NCBI GenBank assembly: GCA_002390825.1
Contig: DGQR01000064.1
Span: forward strand, 1 to 20,230
Direction: 5' to 3'
Source of the DNA: Rhodoferax sp. UBA4409
GTDB lineage: Bacteria; Pseudomonadota; Gammaproteobacteria; Burkholderiales; Burkholderiaceae_C
Length of the DNA stretch: 20,230 nucleotides
Part shown: piece by piece, positions 8,864-16,677 of the stretch
Position numbering within the stretch: position 1 is the first letter of the stretch
Layout: the number at the start of each line of letters is the position of its first letter
Position numbers and translations under genes: made by a program
The notes under the pieces: generated by a model
Seen by the model: only the letters and a program-made list of their open reading frames with translations
Told to the model about the DNA's origin: nothing
Databases searched by the model: none

Positions 8864-8912
8864 TGTCCGAAAATTGACGGACAGAATGCTGCGCTTTGCA
8901 GACGTGGTCTGC
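8864..8912 (+). other. Two small hairpins after the iron operon
   Basis: TGTCCG (8864-8869) pairs with CGGACA (8878-8883), and GCAGAC (8898-8903) pairs with GTCTGC (8907-8912) across a 3-base loop. Neither is followed by a T-run, so they are not convincing intrinsic terminators. They could mark the 3' end of the iron operon transcript or act as processing-protective structures. A TTGACG at 8874 resembles a -35 element but has no matching -10. Confidence 0.28.
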
Positions 8913-8934
8913 GGCGTGACGATTTGCACTTTGG

Positions 8935-9000
8935 GCCACCAAGGACACGGTGGCTGCCAACATCTTCCTCGGCATCCTGCGCAACAGCCAGGTCGTGTTT
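8935..9000 (+). pseudogene. Degraded fragment of aceK
   Basis: These 66 bases align with 1481-1570 of the intact aceK gene at 56 of 66 positions once a 24-base in-frame deletion (8 codons, bounded by a CGGC direct repeat in the intact gene) is allowed. The first 39 bases match at 36 of 39. Translated, the fragment reads ATKDTVAANIFLGILRNSQV against AIKDMVAANIFPG and ITRNNKV in AceK. The deleted codons include the one for catalytic Asp493, so this cannot be a functional kinase piece. Similarity fades on both sides, with an in-frame stop at 8917 upstream. Chance similarity at this level is not credible. It most likely records an old duplication or rearrangement linking the aceK and thiC regions. 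Confidence 0.85.
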
Positions 9001-9010
9001 GTCGTACACT

Positions 9011-9100
9011 CCGCCCTGCCCGGGGTGCGCAATGGTTGCGCTGAGATGGATTCCGAACCCGCGAACTTGATCTGGTTCATACCAGCGTAAGAAGTGCAGA
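9011..9100 (+). promoter_or_regulatory. TPP (thiamine pyrophosphate) riboswitch
   Basis: The aptamer landmarks are all present in order: CGGGGTGC (9021-9028), the CTGAGA box (9041-9046), a J/P region with GAACCCGCGAAC, and TGATCTGGTTCATACCAGCG (9069-9088) with its GGTT.ATACC core. A short closing helix can form between CTGC (9016-9019) and GCAG (9096-9099). Binding of thiamine pyrophosphate should lower expression of the thi genes that follow. A possible -10 element TACACT lies at 9005-9010, but no good -35 is visible. Confidence 0.95.
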
Positions 9101-9105
9101 GCAGT

Positions 9106-9191
9106 GCCCCCGGTCGTGTGCCGGGCGGGACGGGGCTCATTCCAAGTTTTCGGGGGCGTGTGTTTCTCTTTCTTCGGGCGTTAACCCGGAG
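9106..9191 (+). promoter_or_regulatory. Putative riboswitch expression platform and thiC ribosome binding site
   Basis: Between aptamer and thiC, two mutually exclusive helices can form: CCCGG (9109-9113) with CCGGG (9121-9125), or GCCCCCG (9106-9112) with CGGGGGC (9151-9157). The second is followed by a T-rich but interrupted stretch (9161-9174). A third helix, CGGG (9175-9178) with CCCG (9185-9188), abuts the Shine-Dalgarno GGAG (9188-9191), so translational masking is possible. Which of these TPP controls cannot be settled by eye. Confidence 0.45.
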
Positions 9192-9199
9192 ATTTCCCA

Positions 9200-11101
<1,902 letters not shown>

Positions 11102-11103
11102 CC

Positions 11104-12147
11104 ATGGCGCTGCGCATAGGCATTGCCGGCGCGGGAGTGCTCGGGCGGCTGCTGGCGTTCACGCTCAGCCGCGCAGGCCACGACGTGCATGTGTTTGACC
11201 CGGCGTCGGGCCCCGGCCCGCGTGCGGAGTCCGGTTCGCAGGCTGCGGGCTGGACGGCGGCGGGCATGCTCAGCCCAGTGGCTGAGCTGGAGCGCGCGGG
11301 CGCTGAGGTGTTTGCGCTGGGCGTGCGCTCCTGCCAACTCTGGCCGCAGATCGTGCAGGCGCTGTCTGAGCCGGTAGCCCTGCACATGCAGGGCAGCCTG
11401 CTGCTGGCGCACCGCAGCGATGCCGGTGCGGCCCAGCGCGTTGTCGGGCTCTTGCAAGCCAAGGCCGATGCGCCGTACCAACCGCAGTCTTTAACGATGG
11501 ATGCACTGCGTGCGCTAGAGCCTTCCATCCAAGGCCCGGCCATGGCTTGGTTGCTGACCAACGAGGGGCAGATTCACCCGATTCAGGCGCTGCAGGCGCT
11601 GGCTGCACAAGGCACATTGCAAGGTGTGCAGTGGCACTGGGGCAGCACCGTCACGGCGGTGGATGCAGGCGCGATCCATGCCAGCGAAGCACAACATCAC
11701 TTCGACCACGTATTCGACGTGCGCGGTGTGGGCGCCAAGCCTGCATTGCCGGTGCGCGGAGTGCGCGGCGAGGTGTTTTGGCTGCACGCGCCCGGCGTGC
11801 CTTTGCACCGCCCTGTGCGCCTGCTGCACCCGCGCCACTCGATTTATATGGTGCCCCGCCCCGGCGATGTGATCGTGGTGGGTGCGAGCGAAATCGAAAG
11901 CGAAGACCGCTCGCACGTGTCCCTGCGCAGCACGCTGGAATTGCTCAGTGCAGCACACAGCGTGATTCCCGCACTCGCTGAGGCGCGCGTGGTGCACACC
12001 GAAACCAACCTGCGCCCCGCGCTGCCCGACAACCTGCCGGCCGTCCTCCATAGCGCAGGCAAAACAGAAATCAACGGCCTCTTCCGCCACGGCTGGCTTA
12101 TTGCCCCGGCACTGGTGGAGCAGGCATTGCAAGAGCTCAAGCTATGA
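11104..12147 (+). CDS. thiO: FAD-dependent glycine oxidase ThiO
   Basis: ThiO oxidises glycine to the imine dehydroglycine, the two-carbon and nitrogen donor for thiazole synthesis in bacteria that lack ThiH. The 347-residue product opens with the FAD-binding Rossmann motif GAGVLG (9-14) and the acidic end of strand 2 (VFDP). ESGSQAAGWTAAGMLSP follows at about 41-57, a typical ThiO segment. The substrate-domain portion includes IYMVPRPGDVIVVGASEIES and, near the end, TNLRPALPDNLPAV and LFRHGWLIAPALVE. The ATG at 11104 is chosen because it directly precedes the Rossmann strand; an upstream in-frame start would run inside thiC. The stop codon overlaps the thiS start (ATGA). No thiH or thiF is in the window; ThiS adenylation must be encoded elsewhere. 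Confidence 0.93.
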   Translation: MALRIGIAGAGVLGRLLAFTLSRAGHDVHVFDPASGPGPRAESGSQAAGWTAAGMLSPVAELERAGAEVFALGVRSCQLWPQIVQALSEPVALHMQGSLLLAHRSDAGAAQRVVGLLQAKADAPYQPQSLTMDALRALEPSIQGPAMAWLLTNEGQIHPIQALQALAAQGTLQGVQWHWGSTVTAVDAGAIHASEAQHHFDHVFDVRGVGAKPALPVRGVRGEVFWLHAPGVPLHRPVRLLHPRHSIYMVPRPGDVIVVGASEIESEDRSHVSLRSTLELLSAAHSVIPALAEARVVHTETNLRPALPDNLPAVLHSAGKTEINGLFRHGWLIAPALVEQALQELKL

Positions 12148-12383
12148 CCGCTACAGACAGCCTGACGACTACCGAGCCGATGACCATCACCGTCACTGTG
12201 AACGGCACCCCGGAAACCACAAGCGCACGAACCCTACAAGCCTGGGTCGATGCACGCGGTGTGCTGCCCGCCGCGCTGGCCACTGCCATCAACGGCAACT
12301 TCGTGCCCCGCAGCCAGCGCGCCCAGCAGCCGCTGGCAGAGGGCGACACCATCCTGACCTTTCAACCCATCGAAGGCGGTTGA
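12144..12383 (+). CDS. thiS: Sulfur carrier protein ThiS
   Basis: A small ubiquitin-fold protein whose C-terminal Gly-Gly is adenylated and converted to a thiocarboxylate, which gives sulfur to the thiazole ring made by ThiG. The 79-residue ORF ends in FQPIEGG, the required diglycine tail, and contains AINGNFVPRSQRAQQPLAEGDTI, the conserved ThiS core. The upstream ATG overlaps thiO by 4 bases (ATGA). A second in-frame ATG at 12180 (MTITVTVNG) would give a 67-residue product, closer to the family's usual length, so the true start may be there. thiG begins three bases after the stop codon. Confidence 0.95.
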   Translation: MTATDSLTTTEPMTITVTVNGTPETTSARTLQAWVDARGVLPAALATAINGNFVPRSQRAQQPLAEGDTILTFQPIEGG

Positions 12384-12386
12384 CAC

Positions 12387-13355
12387 ATGACTGCACAACT
12401 GAATGAAGAAGTGGTTGAGCGCACTAGTGCCTTGAAAATGAGTGAAGGCGTCGAGCGCTCGAGCGCCACACAAAGTGACTTGGCGGCAGTGTGTTCTGCG
12501 CAGGTCAAGGAGGAGCCCGCAAAGCGGGCGGGGGACACGGAGCAGAGCACACTGCCGCCAAGTCACCCCGCCGAAGCCAACGAATGGCAAATAGGCGGCA
12601 GAACCCTCACCAGCCGGTTCTTCCTGGGCACCGCAGCCTACCCCTCGCCCCAGGTCCTGCAAGACGCCATCCAAGCCTCCGGCGCCCAAGTCGTCACCAT
12701 GGGCCTACGCCGCCAACTCGCCCACGGAGCCGAGGCTGGCGACTTCTTCGCCCTCATCCAAGCCACGGGCGCCCACCTGCTCCCCAACACCGCCGGCTGC
12801 CATACCGCCCGCGAAGCCATCACCCTGGCCCACATGGCCCGCGAGCTGTTTGACACGACGTGGATCAAACTCGAAGTCGTGGGCGATGCCCACACTTTGC
12901 AGCCTGACCCCTTCGAACTACTGACCGCCGCCACCCAGCTGGTGAAAGACGGCTTTGAAGTGTTCCCTTATTGCATGGACGACCTAGTGAGCTGCCAGCG
13001 CCTGCTGGACGCAGGCTGCAACATCCTCATGCCCTGGGGCGCGCCCATAGGCTCGGGGCAGGGGCTGGTCAACCCCGGCGCGCTGCGCACCCTGCGGGCC
13101 CGCCTGCCCGGCGTGCCACTCATCGTGGACGCCGGCATCGGCTCGCCGGCAGATGCGGTGCAGGCCATGGAACTGGGGCTGGACGCAGTGCTGCTCAACA
13201 GCGCGGTCGCCCACGCCGTAGACCCGGTGCGCATGGCCCGGGCGTTCAAGCTTGGCATCGAGTCTGGCCGCTTGGCCTATGAAGCCGGCGTCATGCCCCG
13301 CCAGGACATGGCGGTGGCGTCTACCCCGGTCGCTGGCCACCCCATTCTGTTATGA
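12387..13355 (+). CDS. thiG: Thiazole synthase ThiG with an unusual N-terminal extension
   Basis: ThiG is the TIM-barrel enzyme that condenses 1-deoxy-D-xylulose 5-phosphate, dehydroglycine and ThiS thiocarboxylate to the thiazole phosphate. The core begins at Trp67 (WQIGGRTLTSRFFLGTAAYPS). Lys161 in WIKLEVVGD forms the Schiff base. GCNILMPWGAPIGSGQGLVNP, VDAGIGSPADAVQAMELG and AVLLNSAVAHAVDPVRMARAF are the phosphate-binding and C-terminal family segments. At 322 residues it is about 55-65 longer than usual. The excess is the first 66 residues, largely encoded by a palindromic element (12475-12566) plus a second short repeat. No ATG, GTG or TTG lies in frame between the palindrome and the core; the only alternative ATG is codon 18, still upstream of it. 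So the palindrome must be translated if the enzyme is made. Confidence 0.93.
   Translation: MTAQLNEEVVERTSALKMSEGVERSSATQSDLAAVCSAQVKEEPAKRAGDTEQSTLPPSHPAEANEWQIGGRTLTSRFFLGTAAYPSPQVLQDAIQASGAQVVTMGLRRQLAHGAEAGDFFALIQATGAHLLPNTAGCHTAREAITLAHMARELFDTTWIKLEVVGDAHTLQPDPFELLTAATQLVKDGFEVFPYCMDDLVSCQRLLDAGCNILMPWGAPIGSGQGLVNPGALRTLRARLPGVPLIVDAGIGSPADAVQAMELGLDAVLLNSAVAHAVDPVRMARAFKLGIESGRLAYEAGVMPRQDMAVASTPVAGHPILL
12430..12448 (-). repeat. Short dispersed repeat inside the thiG extension
   Basis: Read on the minus strand this is CCTTCACTCATTTTCAAGG. It is nearly the same as CCTTCACTATTTTCAGG at 17900-17915, differing by two single-base indels. It lies just before the large palindrome and after a perfect 10-base palindrome GCACTAGTGC (12421-12430). 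It suggests that the 5' end of thiG was assembled from repeat sequence. The match is short, so confidence is limited. Confidence 0.4.
12475..12566. repeat. Palindromic element (25-bp inverted repeat) within thiG
   Basis: Positions 12475-12499 and 12542-12566 are inverted copies differing at one position, where a G-U pair would still form in RNA; the arm core is CACTGCCGCCAAGTCAC. The 42-base centre holds a second hairpin, GCCCGC (12515-12520) and GCGGGC (12524-12529) around an AAA loop, and an AAGGAGG (12507-12513) identical to a strong Shine-Dalgarno. The whole 92 bases are read in frame as part of ThiG (residues 30-60) without a stop. The form resembles a REP/MITE-like palindromic unit and not a normal coding sequence. 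No second copy is seen in this window. Confidence 0.9.
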
Positions 13356-13420
13356 GTTTGCTATGGAAAAAGAAGCTACCCGCGCAATATCTATGAGGGC
13401 TAGAAGCACTTTTGGCACTG
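13356..13420 (+). repeat. Dispersed repeat at the thiG/thiDE junction
   Basis: The stretch from the thiG stop codon through the first codons of thiDE carries the string AGCTACCCGCGCAATATC (13374-13391), shared at 16 of 18 bases with the opposite strand of positions 1-18. Its TTTGCTAT...AGCTACCCGCGC...GGGCTAGAAGC layout fits a dispersed intergenic element I recall from Comamonadaceae. Here it includes the ATG at 13363 and encodes the non-homologous N-terminus of the ThiD-ThiE fusion. The outer boundaries are approximate. Confidence 0.55.
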
Positions 13421-15012
13421 AATTCGCTCGCGCACCTGCCGGCCAACGTCCGGTGGTCTGGAGCATTGCCGGCTCCGACTCCGGCGCCGGCGCCGGCCTG
13501 CAGGCGGACCTGAAAGCCCTGCAGGCCTTCGGGGTGCACGGCTGCACGGCGGTGGCCGCCATCACCGCACAAAACTCAGTGGCGGTCACCCGGGTGGAGC
13601 CGGTTGGCGCCGAGCTGCTGGATGCGCAACTGGCCGCACTCGCCCAAGACATGCTGCCGCAGACCATCAAGACCGGCTTGCTCGGCAGTGTGGATAACCT
13701 GCGCGTGGTCTGCCGGTGGGTGGACCGGCTGCGTGCCGAAGGCCATGCGGTCGCCCTGGTGGTAGACCCAGTGCTGGGGTCTAGCACCGGTGCCGCCTTT
13801 GTTGACGAGGCATTGCTCGACGCCTACTGCCGCCAGCTGTTGCCCCGCGCCACCTTGATCACCCCCAATCGCGCCGAGGCCTTGCGCTTGCTCCACGCCG
13901 GCGAGCCGGGCCACCCCTTGCAGGCCGCGGCTGCGCCTGCGCTGGCGCAAGCTCTGCAAGCCCGCTGGCGTATGGGCACGCGGGAGTGGGCGCCGTCTGA
14001 TGCAACGGTAGTGCAGGACTGTTTTTCTGTGGTCATCACCGGCGGGGATGAGGTGCAGGCGGATGGTCTGGCCTGCGATTGGTTGCAAAGCCCGCAAGCC
14101 ACGGGCTGGCTCAGCCTGGCTCGGGTCAGCACCATCCACCATCACGGCACCGGCTGTACCTTTGCCTCCACCGCCGCGGCCGCGCTGGCCAGCGGCTACT
14201 GTGTGGCCGATGCGGTGGTCTTGGCCAAAATGGCCACCACCCATGCGCTTCGCCACGCGTATCCGGCAGGGCGGGGCGCCGGCCCGGTGAACCCGCAGCC
14301 GGACTTTGGGCAGCACATCGCCAACTTGCCTGCGTTCACACTGCCCGGTGCGACCGCGCCGGTGGTGGATGACGCAGCACCGCCTTTTGCAGCGCTCAGC
14401 CATCCTGCTCTGGGTGTTTACGCAGTGGTGGACAGCGCTGCATGGGTCGAGCGGGTAGTGGCCGCCGGTATCCGCACCGTGCAGCTCCGCATCAAAGACC
14501 CCGCCGACCCCACGCTTGCGGCGCAAATCCAGGCGTCGGTGGCGGTGGCCCGCGCTACGCCCGGTACCCAACTATTCATCAACGATCACTGGCAACTCGC
14601 CCTGCAGCATGGTGCTTATGGGGTGCATCTGGGTCAGGAAGACTTGGAGGATGTGGACCTGCAGGCCCTGAGAAGCGCCGGAGTGCGCCTCGGCCTTAGC
14701 ACCCACAGCTACTGGGAGGTGGCCCGCGCGTGGGCGCTGCGGCCCAGCTATATCGCCTGCGGCCCTATCTTTGCCACGCAAAGCAAAGACATGCCGTGGA
14801 TCCCGCAAGGCTTGGACAACCTGCGTTACTGGGCGGGTGTGCTGCCTTTGCCGGTAGTGGGGATTGCGGGCATTGATGCGGGCAATGTGGTAGAGGTGGC
14901 TGCCACAGGTGCAGCCAGTGCTGCGGTGATTTCGGCGATCACGAAGGCAGGCGACCCGGAGGCGGCTTGCGCCGCTTTGTTGTCCGGCTGGGCGACTAAC
15001 CCGCCGGCTTGA
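13363..15012 (+). CDS. thiDE: Bifunctional HMP(-P) kinase / thiamine phosphate synthase (ThiD-ThiE fusion)
   Basis: One 549-residue protein carries the last two shared steps of thiamine assembly. The ThiD kinase domain (about 30-310) begins with VVWSIAGSDSGAGAGLQADLK and includes VVDPVLGSSTG, TLITPNRAEA and the ATP/anion-hole motif HGTGCTF (261-267, catalytic Cys265). It phosphorylates hydroxymethylpyrimidine and its phosphate. A linker at about 310-345 leads to the ThiE domain (348-545): TVQLRIKD, FINDHWQLAL, GVHLGQEDL, LGLSTHSYWE, ACGPIFATQSKDMPW and VVGIAGID, which joins HMP-PP to the thiazole phosphate. The first ~28 residues (MEKEATRAISMRARSTFG...) show no kinase homology and are encoded by a dispersed repeat. 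A later ATG at 13393 (Met11) is possible. The gene is seven bases after thiG and overlaps the convergent protease gene by 17 bases. Confidence 0.95.
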   Translation: MEKEATRAISMRARSTFGTEFARAPAGQRPVVWSIAGSDSGAGAGLQADLKALQAFGVHGCTAVAAITAQNSVAVTRVEPVGAELLDAQLAALAQDMLPQTIKTGLLGSVDNLRVVCRWVDRLRAEGHAVALVVDPVLGSSTGAAFVDEALLDAYCRQLLPRATLITPNRAEALRLLHAGEPGHPLQAAAAPALAQALQARWRMGTREWAPSDATVVQDCFSVVITGGDEVQADGLACDWLQSPQATGWLSLARVSTIHHHGTGCTFASTAAAALASGYCVADAVVLAKMATTHALRHAYPAGRGAGPVNPQPDFGQHIANLPAFTLPGATAPVVDDAAPPFAALSHPALGVYAVVDSAAWVERVVAAGIRTVQLRIKDPADPTLAAQIQASVAVARATPGTQLFINDHWQLALQHGAYGVHLGQEDLEDVDLQALRSAGVRLGLSTHSYWEVARAWALRPSYIACGPIFATQSKDMPWIPQGLDNLRYWAGVLPLPVVGIAGIDAGNVVEVAATGAASAAVISAITKAGDPEAACAALLSGWATNPPA

Positions 15013-16537
15013 GCGTTACCGCGAGGTAGTTTTTCTCGCCCTCATGCTGCACCAGCAGGGCGACCAAACCTTTGGCTTGAGCGAGCAGGGCGCGGGCTTG
15101 CTCTACCGAGGTCACCGGCACTTCGTTAATGGCCAGCAGGATGTCGCCGGGGGTGAGGCCAGCTTTGCCGGCATCGGGTTGGACGGCTTCAATCATCAGG
15201 CCGTGACGCGCGTCCGCCGCGCGCAGCTCCACCGGCAACAAGGGGCGCACCGCTACGCCGAGTTGGGGAATCAAGGGCACTTGCGGCTGGCCTTTGGCGG
15301 GGGCGGCTGCGCGCTGGGCGGGGTCGTCCATCGTGGCGCGGGCCTGCACAGCGCGGCCTCCGCGCAGGGCATCCACCACTACTTGCTGGCCGGGCACCGC
15401 CATGGCAATCCACAGCGGCAGGTCGCTGCCGGATTGGATGGGGTGGCCATCTACTGCCACGATCACATCGCCGAACTGCAGGCCGGCCTTGGCGGCGGCG
15501 CTGTCCGGGCGGACGTCTGAAATCAGGGCGCCCATGGGGCGCGGCAGCTTGAAGGCATCGGCCAGCGCTTGGGTGACCTCTTGTACTGAGACGCCCAGCA
15601 CCCCGTGCGAGGCGTGGCCCGTGGCCACAATCTGCCGCGCCACCGATTGCGCCAGATCGATTGGGATGGCAAAGCTCAGGCCCTGGTAGCCGCCGCTGCG
15701 GGTGTAGATCTGCGAGTTAATGCCCACCACCTCGCCTGCGGCGTTGAACAGCGGGCCGCCCGAGTTGCCGGGGTTGACGGCTGCATCGGTCTGAATGAAA
15801 GGCACGGTGTAGTCGTCGGGCAAAGTGCGGCCTTTGGCGCTCACCACGCCAGTGGTGACCGTGTTGTCCAGGCCGAAGGGCGAGCCAATCGCCAGCACCC
15901 ATTCGCCCACGCTGAGGTTGGCGGGTTGGCCGATGGCAACCACCGGAAGGCCTGCCGCTTCAATTTTGAGCACAGCCACATCGGTCTTGGCATCGCTGCC
16001 CAGAACTTTGGCCTTGAATTCGCGCCGGTCCGTCAGCTTCACCGTGACCTCGCTTGCGTGGGCAATCACATGGGCGTTGGTCAATACCAGCCCGTCAGCG
16101 CTCACGATGAAGCCCGAGCCTTTGGCATTCACCGGAATCTGCATACTCGCGCCACTGGCACCGAATTGCTCTTGGAATCTGCGCAAAAACAGCTGGGTCG
16201 GGTCGTCGTTGTCGGCGCCTTTGGTGTTGCCCGCCCCGTCTTTGCCATCGGCGGTGACCAGCCGGGTACCGCTGGTGCTGATGTTGACGACCGCCGGGCC
16301 GTAGCGCTGCACGATCTGGGCAAAGTCCGGGGTGCCCAAACTACGGATGGCGCTGGTCGGGGCAGCTGGCGCGAGCGCTGCCGGCGCTGTTTGTGCCTGG
16401 GCACTGGCCCACACACAGGCGCTTGCGCATAGCAGTGCTGTCAGCCGCGTGAGGCGGTGGTGCGGGCGTGGCAATGTGGGCACAGAGTGGGGCGCAGCGG
16501 CCGGGGTGGCGGGTGATAAGCGGGCATCATGGGTCAT
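14996..16537 (-). CDS. Do/HtrA-type periplasmic serine endoprotease (DegP/MucD-like)
   Basis: A periplasmic quality-control protease with a trypsin-like domain and two PDZ domains; 513 residues from the ATG at 16537. A long n-region leads to the signal segment RLTALLCASACVWASAQAQ (31-49). The catalytic triad is visible: His156 (TNAHVIAHASEV), Asp187 (KTDVAVLKIE) and Ser259 (DAAVNPGNSGGPL). PDZ1 is about 312-405 (GVLGVSVQEVTQALADAF...AGLQFGDVIVAVDG). PDZ2 is about 425-510 (AGKAGLTPGDILLAINEVPV). The start is uncertain: in-frame GTG at 16609 and ATG at 16561 lie upstream, and GTG and TTG codons closer to the signal peptide also exist. None has a clear Shine-Dalgarno. It is convergent with thiDE (17-base overlap) and divergent from the thiolase gene. 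Confidence 0.93.
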   Translation of the reverse strand: MTHDARLSPATPAAAPHSVPTLPRPHHRLTRLTALLCASACVWASAQAQTAPAALAPAAPTSAIRSLGTPDFAQIVQRYGPAVVNISTSGTRLVTADGKDGAGNTKGADNDDPTQLFLRRFQEQFGASGASMQIPVNAKGSGFIVSADGLVLTNAHVIAHASEVTVKLTDRREFKAKVLGSDAKTDVAVLKIEAAGLPVVAIGQPANLSVGEWVLAIGSPFGLDNTVTTGVVSAKGRTLPDDYTVPFIQTDAAVNPGNSGGPLFNAAGEVVGINSQIYTRSGGYQGLSFAIPIDLAQSVARQIVATGHASHGVLGVSVQEVTQALADAFKLPRPMGALISDVRPDSAAAKAGLQFGDVIVAVDGHPIQSGSDLPLWIAMAVPGQQVVVDALRGGRAVQARATMDDPAQRAAAPAKGQPQVPLIPQLGVAVRPLLPVELRAADARHGLMIEAVQPDAGKAGLTPGDILLAINEVPVTSVEQARALLAQAKGLVALLVQHEGEKNYLAVTLKPAG

Positions 16538-16610
16538 TCCGTCATGGTGCACGCCCCGCATGAAGACGTGTGAGCCCGGGGTGAAGCTGCGGTAAAGATT
16601 TTCTGCCACA

Positions 16611-16634
16611 ATTGACGTTTACGTAAACGTCAAT
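16611..16634. promoter_or_regulatory. Perfect 24-bp palindromic operator
   Basis: The half-site ATTGACGTTTAC is followed immediately by its exact reverse complement, making a 24-base perfect palindrome in the gap between the divergent protease and thiolase genes, 43 bases before the thiolase start. It resembles the ACGTTTACGTAAACGT-type sites I recall for regulators of branched-chain amino acid and fatty acid catabolism in Proteobacteria (LiuR, MerR family, or a TetR-family analogue). Assignment of the regulator is inference; no regulator gene is in the window. Confidence 0.78.
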
Positions 16635-16641
16635 CTATTGT
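16612..16641 (+). promoter_or_regulatory. Candidate thiolase promoter around the palindrome
   Basis: TTGACG (16612-16617) and TATTGT (16636-16641) could serve as -35 and -10 elements with an 18-base spacer. Most of the palindrome would then lie in the spacer. That geometry is common for MerR-family control but would also suit a repressor. The -10 match is only four of six. Confidence 0.4.
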
Positions 16642-16677
16642 TGGCGTTTTGCCATTCACCTGACCCCGAGGAAGACC

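Noticed and set aside
8917..9090. A short open frame running from the aceK relic into the riboswitch
   Set aside because: It has no start codon with a ribosome binding site, and its second half is the TPP aptamer; treated as a relic, not a gene.
12507..12513. AAGGAGG in the palindrome loop as a ribosome binding site for a shorter ThiG
   Set aside because: No in-frame ATG, GTG or TTG follows before the ThiG core; the only nearby ATG (12584) is out of frame.
13576..14571. A 331-codon open frame on the minus strand opposite thiDE
   Set aside because: Antisense of ThiD/ThiE coding sequence, without motifs or a plausible ribosome binding site.
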